A stretch of 64,000 nt of DNA from Bryopsis sp. KO-2023 (lineage: Eukaryota > Chlorophyta > Ulvophyceae > Bryopsidales > Bryopsidaceae). Location of the stretch: the NCBI GenBank assembly GCA_030272585.1, contig BSYQ01000007.1, positions 5,584,001 through 5,648,000 on the forward strand, read 5' to 3'. Made by a program: the position numbers and the translations under genes. Positions 32,802 to 45,000 of the stretch are shown here, piece by piece. Within the stretch, counting starts at the first letter, position 1. Each line of letters opens with the position of its first letter. The notes under the pieces were generated by a model. The model made no database searches and was not told the origin of the DNA. It saw only the letters and a program-made list of their open reading frames with translations.

Positions 32802-35548
32802 TCATTTTCTTTTCTTGATGGCATCTTTCAGATCAGTGAGTTCCTCTTCTCCCCTCGCCGAAGCTCCAGCAATGAACGCAGCCGCCTCTTGAATCTTGGC
32901 CTCATCCATGCCGCCCTTAGGTATTCTGGAGATTGGTGGCGCCCCAACACCAGCAGCCTTTTGCAAGACAATGTCAGGCTCCATGTCTGCTGGTGTTTTC
33001 CGACCTGCATCCCCACTTGTCGACGTATTGGTTTCGTTCCCTTCTCCTTCTACGTCTGACTGGGAGGGCTCCGATGAGGAGGCACTCTCCATTTCCTCCA
33101 AACTTTCACTCTCCTCCAGAACAGCAGCGGAAGGTGCTGTATCTTTTGCACCTACAAACCCAACACACACCACGTCTCAGCGCTGCTCTGCTGTTAATAT
33201 TCTGATTCGAACAACAATTGAAGAATAAATATTGTCTGATAGAAAATTTGCTCACTGAAGCCCATGCAGAACAGAAGCGATGCCCAGAGAACAGAAAAAT
33301 GGTGCAAAACACATCAAAAAAATCCACAGGATCTCAGGGTGAATGGAACTCGATCAATTGTGCACAAAGCGGAATTGACCCACCATCTCCTCTGACTGAT
33401 ACTCTTGGAACCGCCGCGATCATCTTCCCAGTGGCTTGGCTCAAGAACGACAAATCGTCTTTCCTTCTCACTCTGGATTTAACCCTGGCCACCTCATATG
33501 CTTTGAGCGCCTCCTGCAAAATTTTTGAAATTTCCTGACCTCGGTTGACGGCTGTGGCTACACAGTTCATCGTTTGGGCGAGGGACAGGCCGATTCCTTT
33601 GACTTTGTGCACGCCACAGATTTTGCCTTGAGGATCCACGACCACTGTCATTGAGCCAGTGGTGGCTGCCTCCTCTTTGATATCAGGGTCCATGACAACC
33701 AATTCGCCATCCTGGAAATTAAAAAAACAAAAAGATGGAACACTGCAGCTGCATGACGGCTGAACGCATACATTTGGAAAGACAAAACCAAACACCATCG
33801 CAAGAAATTTTCAGTGAAAATGAGATACCCACAAGAACCAATGGAATTCCTTGTTTTTTCTTTTTTTCTTTTTTTTTTTGGGGGGGGGCAGATAGCCCCA
33901 TCGTTCTACTATACCTCAAAGAAAGCAAAGGTCACTGGAATTGGCAAATGATGCAGGGTGAGGGGCAACGGCTCCCGTTCCTGACATGCACAACGTTTGC
34001 AGCATTATTCGGCCAAAGTTGTGCATTCCAATCAATGCTGTCAAGTTGAGAAGGCAATTCTTTAGAATTCTCTCTGTGACTAAACCATAGAAAAAAAATA
34101 TTGGAATGAAAGACGAGGTACCGTAGCAGTTCTGGATGGGAAATTTTCTCAAGGCATTTCTGTGAGCAAAACATGTCCCCACATACACAGAGGTCATGCA
34201 TAAGCACCATTCCTGCAGGGAGATGTATTTCTTGATCTCGTTAAAAAGAAATGTGGGTAAACCAACCTCTACGGAATGCTGAGTTATTTTCCCAGTCTGT
34301 GGATCGACAGAAATGTCTGGCCGCCGATAGGCACACAAGGCAGACAATGCCCCCAAACAGCACGCATCCATCAAATTTCCATCATGATCCAGCACATGAA
34401 TGTCCACCTTCAAATTCCAAGCCTATGCAGGGTTCGCACAAAAGGAATACATAAGCAACACCAACAAAAATGTCAGGGTGTGTAAAAAATGTTTCAGGAG
34501 GATACCTCTTTAAAGTGCTTAAAACGAAGGGCGTAATTAACTGCGAACAGCTTCGATATAACGACCTTAAACACGGTCTAAACTTGTTTAATCATCTGCT
34601 CATGCCTGTTGAAGGATCTGCTGTTGAATTCAGCGTGGAATTTGATCAAGGTCACCGGCATGCATCAAAACGTTTGAGAACTCCCCAAATAAAGCTCGCC
34701 ATTCATTTATAGTTGACGAAGCATGCACATCAATTTCCCATTTTTTTTATTATTCAATTTTTTCAATCTGCTTCCAGTCTGTGCATTGGCTAACCCACCA
34801 CTTGTCCTGCAATGATGCAGAGGGCCTCCCTGTCCAAAGCTTTGCTGAAAAAGATCAACCTCTCGATCATTCTCATAATGATTATGGATTCGTTGTTTCT
34901 CTGCTCCTTGAAAGTCAAAGAAGCCATCGGACTGAAATCCACGTCAAAAAATAGACAACCTTGATGAGGCTGCACCGGAGAAGGTTCACCCAGCTCCGCA
35001 TGCACCGAAGTGAAAACTCGAGTCTTTCCCATCAGTACTGTTGAGGAGGAGCCATCCAGAGAAAACTGAAAACACATACATCAAGCCTGTGGAACTCTGA
35101 TCTATAACATGAACACATGGCAATGTCTGGATCCATGCAAATCCTTGAACATGTGCAGTGAACCCTCAGTGCATGCACCGAATGAAGCAGTGCTCATGAT
35201 TTTGCCACCCCACACTAAGAGCTCAAATAAAGGTGCAGCTGATCATTCTATCAATATTTTGGAATGGGATGTACTGTACATGGTCCTGTAACAAAAAAAA
35301 ACACCCTCACAACTTTCACAGTATTCAAAGGCTTTTAATCACCTCAAAAGAAGGTTTTCTCATGTCTTGAGGCCCACGTCCATCTGTGCGAAGTTGCTCC
35401 TTGAGTGCCTGTGGCGCGAAGATAAAATCTCTCAACGATCAAGTCGCTCAGTTTTTGTTTAGAGAAGGCGATAAAAGATATGTTTTTTTCTGCCTACCTC
35501 AACGATGAACTCCTTGTCACAGATCGGAATTTCGATTTCGTCGCCCAT
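32802..35548 (-). CDS. RRP45: Exosome complex subunit RRP45 (EXOSC9-type RNase PH protein)
   Basis: Seven exons, 35548-35498, 35408-35343, 35065-34802, 34422-34267, 33980-33915, 33711-33384 and 33151-32802, close to 426 codons plus a stop. It is a RNase PH-fold subunit of the exosome ring, which threads RNA to the catalytic subunits in nucleus and cytoplasm; family members are themselves non-catalytic. Signatures in order: RTDGRGPQDMR, GKTRVFTSVHAELGEPSPVQ, DFSPMAS, RLIFFSKALDREALCI, VDIHVLDHDGNLMDA, RRPDISV, LHHLPIPVTFAFFE, and an IAxG-like second RNase PH half. The last exon adds an acidic Ser/Glu-rich tail typical of RRP45. The donor of exon three (34802) is chosen because it keeps phase; it makes the loop before AWNLKVD one residue shorter than usual. 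Confidence 0.9.
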
Positions 35549-36450
35549 CGCGCGAAGACAAGCTTGAAAGCTGCAGGGGCTGAGGGGAAAATACTTAATG
35601 TTCGCAGATTGTGAGTCACTCGTTATTCACCCAATTTCTGTCAGAGTAGCGCCGCCGCGCGCAAGTTCATTGTTGTCCAGAAACAGGCTGCGGAGTTGTC
35701 GCCAACCGTCGCCACCAGCTGTTGGCACCTCCGCGGCAATACGCGCGAGTCACCGTGACGGGTTGATTGCAATCAATAGGGTCATTTTGGTGAGCAGTTG
35801 GACGAATTTTGAAGCCTATTGTGTGTGTGGTCAACCCACGGCGCCGAAACGGAATGCAAACACGGAAGAACTCAGAACAAACGAGCTGACTGAAAGAAAG
35901 GGGATGGACAATATTGAGCGAGAAGAGAAAGCACCAAAGAAGAAGGCATGGCTGTGGCATATAACGAAAATTGTGTTGGGGAAGAAGATTGCCAAATCTA
36001 GGTGGGGCTGAAATAACATGTTGTTTGGGTGTGCTTTTTTTTGTCTTCGCTTTGCAAAAATAAGTACCCTGCTGAAATTTTGAAGAAAAAAAAATACAAT
36101 ATGTTTAGTTCTTATTTCGATGACAAGGCCAGGATGGAGGAAGCTGGCAATTCAGCCAACCACCGCACACGCAAAAAAAAAGGGAGGATTTCGTCTGCGC
36201 AAACGGAAGAAAAAAAAGGTCCGACATGTTCTTTATATGCTGGGTTTTTTTAAGAATTTTGCCAACATATATATTGGCTATGGACGCAGAATTCACTGCT
36301 TTTGAAATTCGAAACTTTTACATGTTGTAGCTGTATCCCAGACCCACACCTTCAGACTTGCAATGACGCAGATTTGTCATTAGGTTCGATTCGAAACCTC
36401 CACAAAGAAAACAACAAAAGGCCACAGTCAGTTTTTCAAGCACTTCTCAG

Positions 36451-39400
36451 AAACATCAAAACGCTGGAGTCGCTGGAGGGACTTTGTCCTCCTGTGTTGC
36501 ATTTTCGACACATGGTTGATGGGTTTCCAGCTTGCTTGTGGGACGAACTATCCCCCACTTCACAATCTCCGTGTAATCGACAAATTGGTCGATGCGATTC
36601 TCTTTTTGGATGCATTCCTGCTTCTTTGCGAAAAGGTGACGTGAACAGTGATGGACAGTGTTTCATTGCTTGCCTGAAACGGGTTGAGTTCAAACACCGT
36701 CCTGAAATGTGGCACCATTTGTTTGTCGTAACCAGATTTGGGTCGATCACGGGACGAAGGAGGATTCAGGGTCATCAATGTCGAGCCAATCGACCAAGTC
36801 AGGGAGAAAGAAAGGCTCATCGAGTCAGCAATGGGACCTATTGAACGGACCGAATTTTCGAAGTTTCCTTCGAAAAAGGTTTTGGCTGCTTGTTTCGGCG
36901 TCCATTTTGCCGCATACCGTGATCCCCTTTGTCCACCACGACCTGGCAGCTATAGCGTTGTTACCAAAACTAGTTCGCCTGGTTTTGGTATACGAATACT
37001 TCAGGTACCCCAATCAGTTTTGCCGTTGGAAAACACATTTATCAAAGACACAAAGTAGAGAGCTGTACAAATATGCCTGTTATGGGTAGCAGGGACGAAC
37101 GCTTGGTAAGTGCAGGTAAACACAAACACACACAAATAAGGACAACATGGAGAAGGAGATAGCCTGCGCCATTTGATCAACTGGTCTCGCTTTTTTCAAT
37201 TAAAAAACACACAAACGCACACAAACATTCTGCATGGTCGAACGGCGGCTTCTGGACTCAACTCATTTCCATGACTTTGGTCGCTCGCCTAGGTCCAAGG
37301 AAATGGAACTTGGCATCAACGTTCGACATGTGGCCTTTATCAAGTTCTTCGTTCTTGTCTTTGGAACTGCCCATTGGTCAGGATGCATGTTTTATTTTCT
37401 CGCGAGATTGTCCAATTTCAGCTCCACGGAAGGGGAAGAATCATGGATCCGTTTGTTTCCCGAAGATACAGGTAAATGACATTTACCGCAACAGGTCCAA
37501 CAGGTGCCCACAGTAAGAGGCTGAAACATGGGTGTCCCTTGTGTTGAGTAAGAATAGCAGAATGTGTTCCTTTTGTGAACGTTTTCCTGATGCACAACTA
37601 AATGGTTTGCAGACAAAATCATAGTTCTATAGATCATTAACCAGCGGCTATATGTGAAAGCGAAGAGTCGCGGGCAGATTTGGGTCTGTATGAACATTTC
37701 TGTAAAACAAACCAGCAAAAATTACCCACAAATCAGCGTGTCTGGTATCAAATGCATGGCATCCTTTGCTCTTTTTTAGGTCTTGACTTTGTTGCCGGGA
37801 GGACATCAACCCTGAAAGCATACATAGTAATGCTCTACAAGGGCTTCAACTGCCTGACGAATTTGGGATACGACTCATACATTCCCCAAAGACCCGAGGA
37901 GTTCATTCTTCAAATCCTGGTGATCAACGTTCAGATCGTGATGGCGGCGTATATTCTTGGTAGGGAGCATAAATCAAGCCTTGTGAAAACGGGGACTTTG
38001 CAGGCTTGAGCACCCAACGCAAAACATGTTGAAATCCCCTGTCCATGTCTAATAGGTACCCTGTTCCACTATTTGGTCAAGACCGACGCTATGGCTGAAG
38101 CTTTCCGCCTCCAGTTGAGAGCTCTAAACTCCTATTGTCAGCATCGCAATCTTCCGAGCAATCTTAGGGACAGACTGCGCAAATATTTTGAGTTTCAACA
38201 TGAAAAAGTTATTGGGGATGACTCAAAAATATTGAAGGCTCTTCCAGCGTCTTTGAAAATGAAGGTGACGAACGAAAACGCTGGGTGATGCATGGTGGTT
38301 GTGAAGTGAAAGTCTTCAGATGTGAGAAAGCGGCTTGTTCCTTGGACAATGCCACCTTGAATCGAATACAACGAAGCAACTTCTATCTTGGCTGCTTGCT
38401 TATGCAGGTCGCAGAACACGACTACAGCACCGTGCTTCTCCAGAACAAGAGTCTATTCAGGAATTGCAACGCCCAATTTCTTGTTCACCTCATGGCCAAT
38501 ATTTGGGAAATGCATGTGATGCCCAAAGAAGTTCTGCTCAGAGAAGGTACTATCTCATGTCATAAAAAATACATATTCGCTGTACTGAAAATTGTATCCA
38601 CATCAGAGAACAGAAACACGTAATGCCAGAACACCTGTGTTAAGTTGGTATGGATGCTGTGGGCAGGCGACATGGGAGAGCTCTTCTTTTTGAAGAGTGG
38701 GACCGTCAATGTTTTCAAGGGCGAAAAGCAGATTCGAACGCTTGTTGGAGAACGGGGTGGAGCAAATGTTGCTGGGAAGATATCGTTTTTCATTGGTATG
38801 CCAATATGAGCAGTCGAAAATTGACATAACTTCAGCGCCTTGAGGGCGCCACCTGCCAAAGACAAAGCTAACATCGAACTATTGATCTCCAGGAGTACCT
38901 CAACCCTTCAACTACGTAGCCTCAAACACAAGAGATGCCACTGTACTGGTCATGAATAGACTCAACTACGACCAGGTGGTTTCGATCTATCATGAAGATC
39001 ACGACATAGTTGTGGGGAACATTCTATTCCAATTCGGCTTAGATAAGGACGGAGAGGAAATAGCAAATGGTGGAAATCCTGACGAGATTCATGAAGAGGA
39101 GGCAAAATTGAAAGAAGGAATTCAAGCTGATTTGAGAAGAAGGAAGCTGGACGCATCTACAGCGCTCACCTACGCCGCAGAACAGGGTGAAACGAAACAC
39201 CCCTGCCCCTAGAGATCTCTTGTGTACAGTCGTGAAATGTGCTCCACATAAAAGGAAGAATTCAGGGTTCAAGCATCTCATAATTGTACAGGCGACGTCG
39301 AATTGGTCTCGAATCTCATAAATCAAGGCTGCAATATTGGAAACACCAACTATGACGACCGATCGGCTCTTCATGTGGCCGCTTCGGAGGGACAGGTGAA

Positions 39401-41660
39401 AGTGGTGAGTGTTTTGGTGCAAAAGGGGGTTGGAACAGAGGAATTGATGAAGCGCGACAGGTGGAACTTGACCCCTTTGCATTGTGCACTGATGGAAAAG
39501 CATCATGAGGTCGTACAGATGTTGCTGAGAACAGACTGTGCAGAAAGGTGGGTTCACGTTCGTTCAATAGCATGGACGAAGGATAATTTTCTATATTCTT
39601 TCAGTGCTCTGGAAGCGTCGTCTTCCTGTTCAGCCAACCAAACAATTGTTGCTTGCCACGGAGACTAAAACTTGTACTTTTGCCTCCAGCTTCGATGATC
39701 CCACAACCCATCTGATACGGACTGCGGCAGAAGGAGATATTCCTATGCTGAGGCTAATCGTGCAGGCTGGAATAGACATTAACAGTCGCGATTATGACCA
39801 GCAAACGTGTTTTCATGTCGCGGCGAAAATGGGGTGGTTCCAAGTTGTCGACTTTCTTCTCGACTACAAAGCTGATATAAACTTGAGGGACAGATGGGGA
39901 CACACGCCGTTGATGTACGCAATTGAGGCGCACCAAGAACTGACTGCCAATCTTATCCGAGAGAACGGAGGCTGGAGTGACGAAGAATGGGGGGTTCGCA
40001 TGCTATTGAACGTATGTAGACCTTCAAGTAGACTTGGGTGAGGACTCCGTGGAAACATAAACTTGTTTCCTGAAAGGCACGAATGTCGTTCTCTTCAGGC
40101 CGCTTGGGAGGGAGACGTTCAAAAACTGCGTCTATTGGCGCAGAAAGGCATGCCTGGTTTGGATACTGGCGACTACGATAGAAGAACTGCGCTCCATTTT
40201 GCAGCACGAAGCGGACAAATAGTGGCGGCTGATTTCTTGATCAATGCCTGCCACTGCAAGGTCAATGTGCCTGATAGATGGAACAGGACCCCCCTTGAGG
40301 TACTCGGATCTATGCACAAGTCAAGTTATGGCACCTGTCTTGACGCGCGCTCACTGACTGTGATCAAAGACGTCCAGTTTTCTATGCTGGAGGTCAATAC
40401 TCGTTCTCAGCGTGTCAGTTTGGTGGAAATTATCACTGCAGGAGGCGCTCATGCACAACCACTTCAAAGTCGCTTGCTTGATCAAGTCCGCAGGAGGAAT
40501 AATTTGTAACGAAGACTCGATGCCGCTTCTCGAAAACGCTTTTGCTAACATCCAGCAAGTACGGATGGAAGTCAGGGAACTCACGGAAGAAATTGTTTCA
40601 GATCCCAAATCCACCAGAATTTCAACCACCCTGCCGTCAAGAAATGTTGACGTGCGAGGACTGTGGGCAGCACTTCACAGCAGTATCGAATCCTTGAGAA
40701 TCGTATCACCAGCATTGAAAGAGTAAGGATCGAGTCTGCTGATTTCCCTGTTCCTTCATCCGTCCATCAAGTAGCACTCTTTTCTCGCTGTTCTATTGAA
40801 AGAGACGCTCCAGGAACTCAGTCGACTGGACAAGTTTTCTTTTTGAAAAGCTGCACGACCTCAGCCACTTGATAACCTCATTTCCCCTTTGGCTTATTTC
40901 ACTGTGTTCGCCTCACCAGAATAAAAGTCAGAGTTGATGAGCTGACACATGCAACAACTGGATTGTCATTTTTTCTTGGAGTTGTTCATAGCCAACATCA
41001 GCAAACCACTCAACAACAAAACGATTCGGGAACTCTAGCCGAGGTGGGTATGCATACAATGAAGCTTTTCCTTGTGCAAGCGTTGTGAGTCATGTGAAGT
41101 TTGTACAATGAGGCTCAAACGAAAAGAGCCTTTTGGTGTTCGTTCTTGCGCACTTGAATCTTAAACAGATGAAACCTCCGTGAATTTTAATATCAGGAAG
41201 GACCTGTGGCACTGTGGCTGTCTTCCTCCCGGAATCGTGATTCCAGCGAGAGGAGGTCACCCAATGATCCAGTTATTAAAAGGCTGCATTCTTCACGAGA
41301 GGTATCTCGACATCGTGAAAAAATACCGTCCCGTCGAACCCATTAGTCTAAACCACCACCACTCCTGACTGGATTGTTTTTGATTATTCCAGAAGTCTTC
41401 AAACCTCGAATCCGATAGCGAGCGGTCTCTGCGGGCTTTCAATGCAACTATCTTGAAGTTCCCGTTGGTAGAGAAGGCCGTGAATCCATTGCTGATCGTC
41501 GTCCGAGAGTTTCGTAACATGCCAGCGGCGATGACTTTGACGAGGCTGTTGGAAGTGCTGGACATCACAATGGCGGAGGAGCAAAAGAGCGCGATCTACA
41601 ATGATACCATTACAATGAAACCTGGGTGGCCTACAGACACAATATCCATATCAAGGTGAG
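36451..41660 (+). CDS. Cyclic-nucleotide-type K+ channel-like protein A with ankyrin repeats (apparent frameshift)
   Basis: Exons 36451-36635 (S1-S2), 36736-37004 (S3-S4), 37293-37471 (S5), 37780-37959 (pore-S6), 38056-38264 and 38408-38546 (C-linker), 38668-38795 and 38893-39186 (cyclic-nucleotide-binding domain), then ankyrin exons 39292-39547, 39690-40011, 40099 to about 40308 and about 40441 onward. Nearly all phases agree. Order S1-S6, cNBD, ankyrin is that of plant AKT-type channels. The pore reads CLTNLGYDSY, not the canonical TVGYGD. Around 38700 the frame jumps between ELFFLKSG and TVNVFKGEKQ, as if one G were missing. Ankyrin units show DRWGHTPL-like cores. Coiled-coil-like and unassigned exons follow to about 41660. 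The N-terminal exon is unassigned; an ATG at 35884 with a Lys-rich reading frame is a candidate. No clear end separates it from protein B. Confidence 0.7.
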
Positions 41661-42062
41661 CCGTCTTGGAGGTTAGGCCCATCACCAAACCCGCCCTAGT
41701 ATTGTGGCCTCTATTGGTTTTGACCTCAACCAAGAAGTACAGAGCACGACAAGAACTGTTGTTCAACATTACTGGTTGTTTCTGCTGTGCTTTGGAGTAT
41801 GTTTCCTACATACGTTTGAGAGGGGCTGCGCCGCATAAGTTCATCAATGCTGTCCACAAACTTCGATTCTTCGCTTTGTAGGCTCCTTGCCAACCAATGG
41901 TTTCGTGAAACTGTGATGGACACCATGGACGCTGCAGAGGAGGATACTGCACATCCAAACAACACCTTAGAGGTGGAGCGCTGTACTCTTTTTCAAACAG
42001 TTCATTGTCGTCACACGCTGCTGTGGAAAGCGCACATCATTCTGAACGCTTGGGGCTTGTAG

Positions 42063-45000
42063 GCACTAAGGACGGCGATGAATATTGTGGACGACGTTTT
42101 CGCCATCTTAGACACTGCAGGCGATGGGTTCATCGAGATCGCAGAGATCGATCGATTCCAGAAGCGTTTGGGATGGCCATCTATGACGGAGGTGGACCCC
42201 AACTACTTTGGAGGCAATGAGGAGCTAGATCTCGCTGATTTTTACGAGTTATTCATGCATTGGATTGGATCCAAGGTGAGCGTCGATTTCTTGAAGCAAG
42301 GATGACTTTATTATCAGCAACACATGGCTGGTGGGGGTGTCCACTTAGCGTATTTAGTAAATATGAAGATCGCGACTGTGGATGGCTTGTTCGCATGCCA
42401 TGCTTATTGTGTGCGTGAGAAAATTGGGGCAGCTTATTTTGTTCTGGAAGCTTATGGAATAACTTGTGTTTTGGTGTACGATCTCTCCATTGTGGGTTTT
42501 CAGCGTCATAGGGGGTGATTGCCTCGTTTTGCTGTGTTTAGTACTTCCTTTTTGTTCAGGAATTATAAAAATATGATTTCTGACGCTGGTTTCACATACA
42601 GGAATTGGAGGAAGCCGAAGATTTGGAGGAGGCGTCCAGTTCAAATGTGTCCTGGAACTCTCAAGATTTTGAGTGCGATTTGGCGATGGCATCTGCGCAG
42701 CCATTGTTAGCACCTCAGCCGAGTGCAGCCCCACCCCCTCCGTTAAAAAAATCTTTGAGTTGGAAACCCCGCACTTTCGTTGCAAAAAAGTCCCGAGGTC
42801 AAAAGTTATGGGACAGGGTGTGGTTTCGGATGAAGTGCATTTTCAGCGCTGCAGCTAACATCGAGCTACGAGTTGATGATGTGATGAAAAGGATCGATTC
42901 TAACAACGACAATATGATCCAGAGTGATGAGCTGAGACAGGGAATCGAAATACTTCAGTCAAGGTGCAAAAGAACGGGCTCTCTTATAAACTCTCTCGAT
43001 TATAATCTCACACCGTGATGAAGGTTAGAAAAGAGACACCTGACAAGCAGCGCCAACATCAGATATGAAGGTCATTGAAGCCCTTCAAGAGTCCAGTTGT
43101 GAAGCAGAATCAGGGCTTGTTTCAGAACTTGAAGTGTCCTTCCCCAGGTTTCGTGGGCTCACAGAAGCCGAGCTCCTGAAATTAGCTGACAAAATTGATG
43201 TGGAAAACGATGGGGTGGCTTCGAAGGAAACGCTAGGAAAATATCTAGAGCCCTTCCAAGCCAGTCCTGGGAGCGAAATCGATATGCCCATGAGAACTCA
43301 GGTCCCAAACGATGCGAGCCCCCTGGTGGTCTACCCCCACTGGCCAATGCTTCGAATTTGGGATCGCATCATTGGGGCTTTGGCCATCTACATATTTTTT
43401 GATGTTCCATTCAAGCTCGCCTTTGTCTCGCATGCGAATCACTCTTGCCAAGCAGGTGACTGTGCTCCTTTTCTCGCACGAATTCTCTCTACCTGTCAGA
43501 GGTTGCAATGCGTTTTCTTGCTCTTGCCGTGTGACGGAAATTGGTGCTTCTTTACTCGACTGGTTTTGACTTGTTTGAATCCCCCAGATTCTTGTGCCAT
43601 TATGCGCGTTGCCACTGCTGTCGACATCCTTCTTGCAATGGACATGGTGTTGAGATTTTTTCGAGCCTACTATGATAAGAAATCAGTCCTGATCTACAGC
43701 CTGGGCGACATCCGTCACAACTATCTTGGTATGCTCTCACGACTATTCTCCAGATAGGCAATCGGTTTTTCAACCACATTTTTTTTCTTGTTGAATGGAA
43801 TACTGCTTTTGACGAGTGACTGGCATGGTGTGCTTCATGTGTGCTCTACAGCGACTACATTTTTCCCCCAGTTTCTCGTTGCAGTGCCAGTGGATATCAT
43901 CCTGAAGATCACTGGTGCATCCTTGCACACCCGACTTCTCAGCAGGCTCCTCAAATTGCTCCACTTGCGTGTTCTTGCAACTTGGTTTCGGACTGAATTG
44001 AAAAAGGCGGATGCACAGACTGTGGGAGCTGGGATTCGGCGAATGGCACCCGTTGTCTTCGGACTATCTCATATTCTTGCTTGCATCTGGTGGTACATTG
44101 GTGTTCACCCCCTCAATGACGGGGGGGATGTTGATCATCACTGGATTGGGTCATACCAAGGCCTTGGCGCAGAAAGGATATGGGAGGAGGCCAACGTTGC
44201 AAAGCAGTACCTGCTAGGCTTCTACTGGATTACTGCAACGCTGTCTACAAGTGGACTGGTTGCAGAGACACTTCCAAAGAACACCGTGGAGCTGTGCTTT
44301 GTTTGTTGTTTGATGTTTGTGAGCTTGACACTGTATGCTTATATCCTTGGTTCGATTTCGGATCTGGTGATGAAGCAGGTAAGGAAACTGCTGCGTTTTT
44401 GCGAAAAGGTTTAGTTGCTACTTGGAATCGACATTTTTGTTGACCACCACACATTCTCGTGATCGTAGGATGAAGCCTTGGTTGGGAGACGAGAGCATAT
44501 GATGCTGGTGCAGAACTTTGTTCGAAATCGAGATCTGCCCTTGGATTTAACAAAGGAAATACAGACGTTTTTCGATATGACCATGAAAAACGATTCTGAT
44601 GCAGACGGGGAGAAAGACATTTTTATGCTCTTGTCTTTCTCGTTGCAAATCGAGGTGGCTAGATACATCAGTTGGGAGCTCTTGACCGAGACCAGAATAT
44701 TCCGACAATGCAACGAAAATTTCCTCGCCTCCGTCAGTGTCCTCGTCCGCGAGGTTAATATAAATCCGGACACATATCTCTTCAGGTCGGCCATCAAAGC
44801 TCCCAGCTGCCATTGCAGAATTAATTGATTGCATCGTCATGGTACCAAAGTTCTGCTGCCACAGGCGCGATGACGTTTGTCGTGAGCTACACATTATTTC
44901 GGAAGGTTGCATCGAACTAGTGTGCATGGATGAGGAAACCAAAGAAACTGTTCATGTGAGGCGGCGGCGAGGACAAAGCGTGGGAGCTCTATCATTTTTC

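Noticed and set aside
36302..36844. 180-codon plus-strand ORF
   Set aside because: The channel S1-S2 and S3-S4 exons lie in other frames of the same stretch and join in phase; this frame has no domain.
42354..42785. Minus-strand ORF opposite the EF-hand exons
   Set aside because: Antisense of well-supported plus-strand coding exons.
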